Of a DNA stretch of 11,201 nt, positions 7,561-11,201 are shown in pieces (within the stretch, counting starts at the first letter, position 1; each line of letters begins with the position of its first letter). The position numbers and the translations under genes were made by a program. Source of the DNA: Oscillospiraceae bacterium (GTDB taxonomy: Bacteria > Bacillota_A > Clostridia > Oscillospirales > Ruminococcaceae); contig CAAFWX010000344.1 of NCBI GenBank assembly GCA_900766795.1, positions 1 to 11,201 on the forward strand, given 5' to 3'. The notes beneath the pieces are model-generated. The model did no database searches and was not told where the DNA came from. It saw only the letters and a program-made list of their open reading frames with translations.

Positions 7561-7597
7561 AATCTCCGCCGGAACAATTCGGCGGGGATTTTCTTTT
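7561..7597 (+). terminator. Orphan rho-independent terminator, plus strand
   Basis: AATCTCCGCCG (7561-7571) pairs with CGGCGGGGATT (7580-7590) with one T-G wobble and an 8-base loop, followed by TTCTTTTCTG. The minus strand side has no U tract, so it is oriented to the right. No intact plus-strand gene lies between the previous terminator and this one, so it may be left over from a lost gene. Confidence 0.65.
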
Positions 7598-7793
7598 CTG
7601 TCTTAGCTCAGCAATACGCAGAACATCATAGGCGAGCTGTTATCAACCTTGCCTTGCCCTACAAATAGACAATATCCATTGGGCTATTGCGGGATATATT
7701 GGAACAAAACAGCACAGACATGGAACGAAAACTCCGTTCTTTTCAATTGCATAAACTTTTCGTTCCATGTTATGTCGATTTGCACCAAATCTA
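7598..7793. other. Non-coding spacer upstream of the solenoid-protein promoter
   Basis: No supported gene is visible. A plus-strand frame is open for about 70 codons from near 7606 to the TAA at 7819-7821 but has no ATG or ribosome binding site. The most structured part is the perfect inverted repeat at 7718-7770, listed separately. Confidence 0.5.
7718..7770. repeat. Perfect 14-bp inverted repeat upstream of the promoter
   Basis: ACATGGAACGAAAA (7718-7731) is exactly inverted as TTTTCGTTCCATGT (7757-7770) around a 25-base loop. The loop contains a third related element, CGTTCTTTTC (7735-7744), and the palindrome CAATTG. No U tract follows, so it is not an ordinary terminator. It ends 23 bp before the -35 box at 7794, a position compatible with an upstream regulator site, although a structured RNA element from an upstream transcript is also possible. 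Confidence 0.7.
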
Positions 7794-7823
7794 TTGACAA
7801 AGGCGAATTTGCTGTGATATAAT
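7794..7823 (+). promoter_or_regulatory. Consensus extended -10 promoter of the solenoid protein gene
   Basis: TTGACA (7794-7799) and TATAAT (7818-7823) both match the consensus perfectly, with an 18-bp spacer and TGA directly before the -10. The start of transcription is expected near 7830, leaving a leader of about 67 nt. The leader has a weak foldback (ATGCA 7834-7838 with TGCAT 7865-7869, GGG with CCC inside) before the AAGGAGG ribosome binding site at 7885-7891. Confidence 0.82.
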
Positions 7824-7896
7824 GTAAAAGAGTATGCAAATGTTGGGAATATATCGGCAACCCCTGCATTTCAGCGTTATTCATAAGGAGGTCATT

Positions 7897-10800
7897 ATGA
7901 ACAAGCTACTAAGGAAACTTACCGCGGTCGTTTCGGCGGCGGCGGTGGCACTTACCGGCGTGAGCTTCGGCGGCATTGCGTTTGCCGAGGATTACACGGA
8001 GCAGTGCGCTTTCGAGCTGACAGGAACAGGTTTTAACGTAGAACTATACGAGCTAAATTATATTGTTAAAATCAGCGATGGCGCAGAGCTAACCATCAAA
8101 AACAAAAACCCCGAAGCCTCGACAGGCGACTATATCGAGGTTGAAAGCGGCGCAAGCGCAAACATCACCCTTGCGGGAGTGAATATTGATACAACCGGCT
8201 GCGCATTCAAAATAGCAGACGACAGCGCCGGAGATGTCACCATTACCCTTGCGGACGACACAGAGAACACGCTGGATAGCGGTAAGGGAGCCGGCTTGCA
8301 GAAAAACGGCGGCACAGGAACGCTCACCATTAACGGTGGCGAAAACGGCACAGGCAAGCTCACCGCAACGGGCGGACCATTCTGTGCAGGCATAGGCGGC
8401 GGCGGAAGCATTACAAATGCAGCCGGCAGCTGCTCCAACATCATAATCAACGGCGGTGTTATCACTGCAACCGGCGTCTATTTTGGCGCAGGCATAGGCG
8501 GCGGTGGAAGCACGCTAAATTCAGCCGGCAGCTGCTATAACATTATAATAAACGGCGGCACAATAACCGCAACTGGAGACTTGAAAGCCGCAGGCATAGG
8601 CGGCGGCGGAAGCGTTCAAGGTGCAAGCGGCGACGGCTCAGGCATCACCATAACCGGCGGCAATGTTACCGCAACCGGCGGCTCTTTGGGTGCAGGCATA
8701 GGCGGCGGCGGAAGCAATGAAAGAACAAGCGGCGTCGGCTCAGACATCACCATAACCGACGGCACTGTTACCGCAAACGGCGGCGATCATGGTGCAGGCA
8801 TAGGCGGCGGCGGAAGCACAGCATACAAAGGCGGCGATGGCTCAAACATCACCATAAGCGGCGGTATTGTTTTCGCAAACGGCGGAAATTATAGTGCAGG
8901 AATAGGCGGTGGTGGCGCCAGAGCGAGAGCTAAAGGCGGCAGCGGCTTGGATATCGCCATAAGCGGCGGTATTGTCGTTGCAACCGGCAATTCCTCCCCG
9001 GGTATAGGCGGCGGCGACAGCGGTGACAGCAAAGGCATTACCATAAGCGGCGGCACAGTTTCCGCAATAGCCGCAAATGGAGGTTCCGGTATAGGTGGAA
9101 GTTCATTTTCCTACATTAGCGATGTTTCTGATATTAAAATCACCGGCGGCTGTGTAAAGACTGTTACCAAAAAAGGGTACTGTTCTATCGGCAACGGTAT
9201 ATCAGAAACTGTACCGACAAATGGCAGCGGAGAAAATGTATATCTTCGCACATACGAGAACACCGGTGATTACCCTGTAAAGGTAGACGGAGAAGACTAT
9301 ACACCCATAAACCACAAAGCGGCTGACAACGCCGACTCAAATCTCTACATATATCTCACAGAGGGCGAACATTCTGTTCAGTTTTATGTTGACGGCAATT
9401 GGCTTAACGCACCGTTTGTAACACCGCCCGTACCGTTTACAAATCTCCAGTATAACGGCGCACCGCAGGCGCTTGTTTCGGCAGGTAATACAACATTCGG
9501 CACGCTTTTATATTCGCTTGAGGAAAACGGCGAATACACCTCGGCTATACCCACGGCAACAGAAGTCGGCACTTACACCGTATGGTATAAGGTAGACAGC
9601 ACCTCGGAAAATACCGGAACAACTCCGAAAAGCGTTGAAGCGATAATATCAAACGAGCTGCTAAGCATAACCGCAGCGGACGGCAGCACGCTTGTCAAGG
9701 GCGAGGACTACACCTATGAAAACAGCATTCTGACGGTAAAGACCGAGAAACCGGTTGTTATCGCCAACAAGGACAGCGAAAACGCCATTGACCATGCTAT
9801 CGCAATAGCAAGCGGTGTTTCCGCCAATGTAACGCTTGCGGGCGTGAATATTGACGTATCGGCAAAGGATAATACTGCGGCTTTCCTTATTGAGGACGGC
9901 GGCACAGGCACAGTCACCGTTACCCTTGCGGACGACACCCAAAACACGCTTAAAAGCGGCAACGTCTATGCAGGTCTGCAAAAGAACGATGGGAATATCG
10001 CTCTTGTGATAGACGGAAACGGCACGCTTAATGCAATCGGCTACAAGTACGGCGCAGGTATCGGCGGCGGCAAGGACGGAAGCGGTTCAAATATCACGAT
10101 AAACAGCGGTACTATATATGCTAAAAGCTATAGTAATGGTGCAGGAATCGGCGGCGGTAATAAAGGAAATGGTGAGCACATTACAATAAATGGCGGCAAT
10201 GTTACTGCAGATGGCGATGTTGGCACAGCAGGAATAGGCGGCGGTTTTAACGGCAATGGCTCAGATATTCTTATCACAGGAGGCATTGTAAATGCCAAAG
10301 GTAATACCGCAGCCGGAATAGGCGGTGGCATAAACGGTAACGGCTCATATATCACTATAACAGGCGGTAAGGTTACCGCAACGGGTGTAGGAAACGGCGC
10401 GGGCATCGGCGGCGGTCAGGACGGCAGCGGCTCAAACATTAAGATAAGCGGCGGCACGGTCAAAGCAACCGCCGAATCCTTCGGTGCGGGTATCGGCGGC
10501 GGAAGGGACGGAAGCGGCACAGATATCACCATAAGCGGCGGCACAGTTACCGCAACAGGTGAGGGATATGCTGACATGGGCGGTGCAGGCATAGGCGGCG
10601 GTATGGATGCTGAAGCCTCAAACATTGTTATCACGGGCGGCTCTGTAAAGGCTGTTTCAGGATATGCAAACACTATCGGCGGCGGCAGCGGTAAAGGGGC
10701 AGTAACCCCCACCCTTGCAGATAAGTCAACCCCCGTATATCTCCTTACAATCGCTAATCCTAACGGCTATGACGTAACGATAGACGGCGTAAAATACCCC

Positions 10801-11201
10801 ACGCATGATGACAAAAAGGTATACGCCTACCTCCCCGGCGACAAGAGCCACACCGTAAGAGTTGGTACTAGCGTAACAGTTTATACCTATAACGCAGATA
10901 CAAGCACTTGGATTGCAGTGCTGGAACTTAACGCACCTGCGGCTGTTCCCGGACTTGTTTATGACGGCACGGAGCAGACGCTTGTTTCGGCAGGTTCGGC
11001 GGAAACGGGCTGCACAATGTCGTATTCCCTCACAAAGGACGGAACATACACAACGGCACTTCCCACAGGCAAGGACGCAGGAACTTACGAAGTCTGGTAC
11101 AAGGTTACAAACGGCGAAGACGTGTTGGCAGGTCCCGACTGCGTAGAGGTTGAAATCAGCCGCAAATCCGTAACCGTTACGGCAGACAACAAGAGCAAGG
11201 T
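7897..11201 (+). CDS. Large secreted Gly-rich beta-solenoid surface protein (3' end outside window)
   Basis: One frame is open from the ATG at 7897 to the right edge: 1101 codons plus two bases, with no stop. AAGGAGG ends 5 nt upstream. Residues 1-30 are a Sec signal peptide (MNKLLRKL, hydrophobic core, cleavage after AFA). Two tandem cassettes follow. Cassette 1 has a cap (about 59-160; NITLAGVNID, ITLADDTENTLDSG), a solenoid of AGIGGG-containing repeats (about 163-403), a linker domain (about 447-503) and an Ig-like module (about 512-586; YNGAPQALVSAG, GTYTVWYKV). Cassette 2 repeats the order: cap 609-715, solenoid 720-930, linker 946-1008, Ig-like module 1012-1087 (YDGTEQTLVSAG, GTYEVWYKV), then the start of another module (RKSVTVTADNKSK). 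Each repeat reads roughly GAGIGGG-x-GSxITISGGTVTATG, as in a parallel beta-helix. The caps and repeats resemble the carbohydrate-binding beta-helix domain family typified by Cthe_2159, and the Ig-like modules resemble MBG/Big-type stalk domains; both assignments are from memory. A role in binding polysaccharide or a host surface is inferred. No catalytic motif is visible, and the anchor lies beyond the window. Confidence 0.9.
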   Translation, partial: MNKLLRKLTAVVSAAAVALTGVSFGGIAFAEDYTEQCAFELTGTGFNVELYELNYIVKISDGAELTIKNKNPEASTGDYIEVESGASANITLAGVNIDTTGCAFKIADDSAGDVTITLADDTENTLDSGKGAGLQKNGGTGTLTINGGENGTGKLTATGGPFCAGIGGGGSITNAAGSCSNIIINGGVITATGVYFGAGIGGGGSTLNSAGSCYNIIINGGTITATGDLKAAGIGGGGSVQGASGDGSGITITGGNVTATGGSLGAGIGGGGSNERTSGVGSDITITDGTVTANGGDHGAGIGGGGSTAYKGGDGSNITISGGIVFANGGNYSAGIGGGGARARAKGGSGLDIAISGGIVVATGNSSPGIGGGDSGDSKGITISGGTVSAIAANGGSGIGGSSFSYISDVSDIKITGGCVKTVTKKGYCSIGNGISETVPTNGSGENVYLRTYENTGDYPVKVDGEDYTPINHKAADNADSNLYIYLTEGEHSVQFYVDGNWLNAPFVTPPVPFTNLQYNGAPQALVSAGNTTFGTLLYSLEENGEYTSAIPTATEVGTYTVWYKVDSTSENTGTTPKSVEAIISNELLSITAADGSTLVKGEDYTYENSILTVKTEKPVVIANKDSENAIDHAIAIASGVSANVTLAGVNIDVSAKDNTAAFLIEDGGTGTVTVTLADDTQNTLKSGNVYAGLQKNDGNIALVIDGNGTLNAIGYKYGAGIGGGKDGSGSNITINSGTIYAKSYSNGAGIGGGNKGNGEHITINGGNVTADGDVGTAGIGGGFNGNGSDILITGGIVNAKGNTAAGIGGGINGNGSYITITGGKVTATGVGNGAGIGGGQDGSGSNIKISGGTVKATAESFGAGIGGGRDGSGTDITISGGTVTATGEGYADMGGAGIGGGMDAEASNIVITGGSVKAVSGYANTIGGGSGKGAVTPTLADKSTPVYLLTIANPNGYDVTIDGVKYPTHDDKKVYAYLPGDKSHTVRVGTSVTVYTYNADTSTWIAVLELNAPAAVPGLVYDGTEQTLVSAGSAETGCTMSYSLTKDGTYTTALPTGKDAGTYEVWYKVTNGEDVLAGPDCVEVEISRKSVTVTADNKSK
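8383..9105 (+). repeat. First solenoid: 34-residue (102-bp) tandem repeats
   Basis: The Ile of the AGIGGG motif falls at residues 166, 200, 234, 268, 302, 336 and 370, six successive steps of exactly 34 residues. It is followed by a shorter step of 29 (Ile399) and a degenerate copy (CSIGNG, Ile431). At DNA level the conserved core is GCAGGCATAGGCGGCGG followed by YGGAAGC. Between cores, the variable 7-10 residues carry most of the differences, while ITISGGTVTATG-like strands are conserved. Confidence 0.9.
10054..10686 (+). repeat. Second solenoid: 29-residue (87-bp) tandem repeats
   Basis: The AGIGGG isoleucine falls at residues 722, 751, 780, 808, 837, 866, 899 and 927, giving steps of 29, 29, 28, 29, 29, 33 and 28. 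The turn after AGIGGG is short (for example KDGSGSN, FNGNGSD, INGNGSY) compared with the longer Gly/Ser turn of the first solenoid. This loop accounts for the five-residue difference in period. Confidence 0.9.

Noticed and set aside
7830..7890. Riboswitch in the leader of the solenoid gene
   Set aside because: Only a weak foldback is visible, and no known riboswitch core motif was recognised.
8130..8465. Pro-rich minus-strand frames (also 9714-9962, 10128-10406 and 10416-10712)
   Set aside because: These are the complement of the GGC-rich repeats of the solenoid gene. The Pro runs come from reading GGCGGC on the other strand.
8383..10686. CRISPR-like array
   Set aside because: The regular 102-bp and 87-bp repeats are in frame, encode a conserved Gly-rich coil and differ between units. 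There are no short identical repeats with unique spacers.

Overview
The window looks like chromosomal DNA from a gut-type, low/mid-GC Firmicute, most likely a Clostridia of the Ruminococcus/Oscillospiraceae kind. This is an inference. It rests on strong AGGAGG-type ribosome binding sites, near-consensus TTGACA/TATAAT promoters, LSGC-type lipoprotein signals, a plant-cell-wall enzyme operon and a very large secreted Gly-rich repeat protein.

Layout: (1) At the left edge is the first 19 codons of a minus-strand secreted protein, divergent from a LysR-family regulator (195-1085). The shared 136-bp spacer holds a promoter in each direction and repeated ACTTA/GAATAG elements, the classic arrangement of a LysR regulator controlling its divergent neighbour. 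(2) A very strong hairpin (1229-1262) separates this gene from a convergent AraC-family regulator (1313-2143, minus). (3) The AraC gene is divergent from a three-gene operon (2379-7025): a CE1-like esterase lipoprotein, a cytoplasmic GH42 beta-galactosidase, and a GH26 beta-mannanase lipoprotein with a CBM35-like N-terminal domain. Spacers inside the operon are 13 and 2 bp, and a bidirectional terminator follows. Together these look like a regulated beta-mannan (acetylated, possibly beta-galactosylated galactoglucomannan) utilisation locus: surface esterase and mannanase release oligosaccharides, the cytoplasmic enzyme removes galactose, and the AraC protein responds to an imported sugar. (4) About 870 bp without an intact gene (7026-7896) holds the terminator, a decayed minus-strand gene remnant, an orphan + strand terminator and a perfect 14-bp inverted repeat just upstream of a consensus promoter. 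(5) From 7897 to the right edge runs a single open frame of at least 1101 codons, unfinished at the edge. It encodes a secreted protein with a Sec signal peptide and two tandem cassettes, each made of a conserved cap, a Gly-rich (AGIGGG) beta-solenoid, a linker domain and an Ig-like module. The first solenoid repeats every 34 residues exactly, the second every 29.

The most unusual items are the two-cassette solenoid protein with two different, nearly invariant repeat lengths, the inverted repeat in front of its promoter, and the make-up of the mannan operon. No RNA genes, CRISPR arrays or insertion sequences were recognised.
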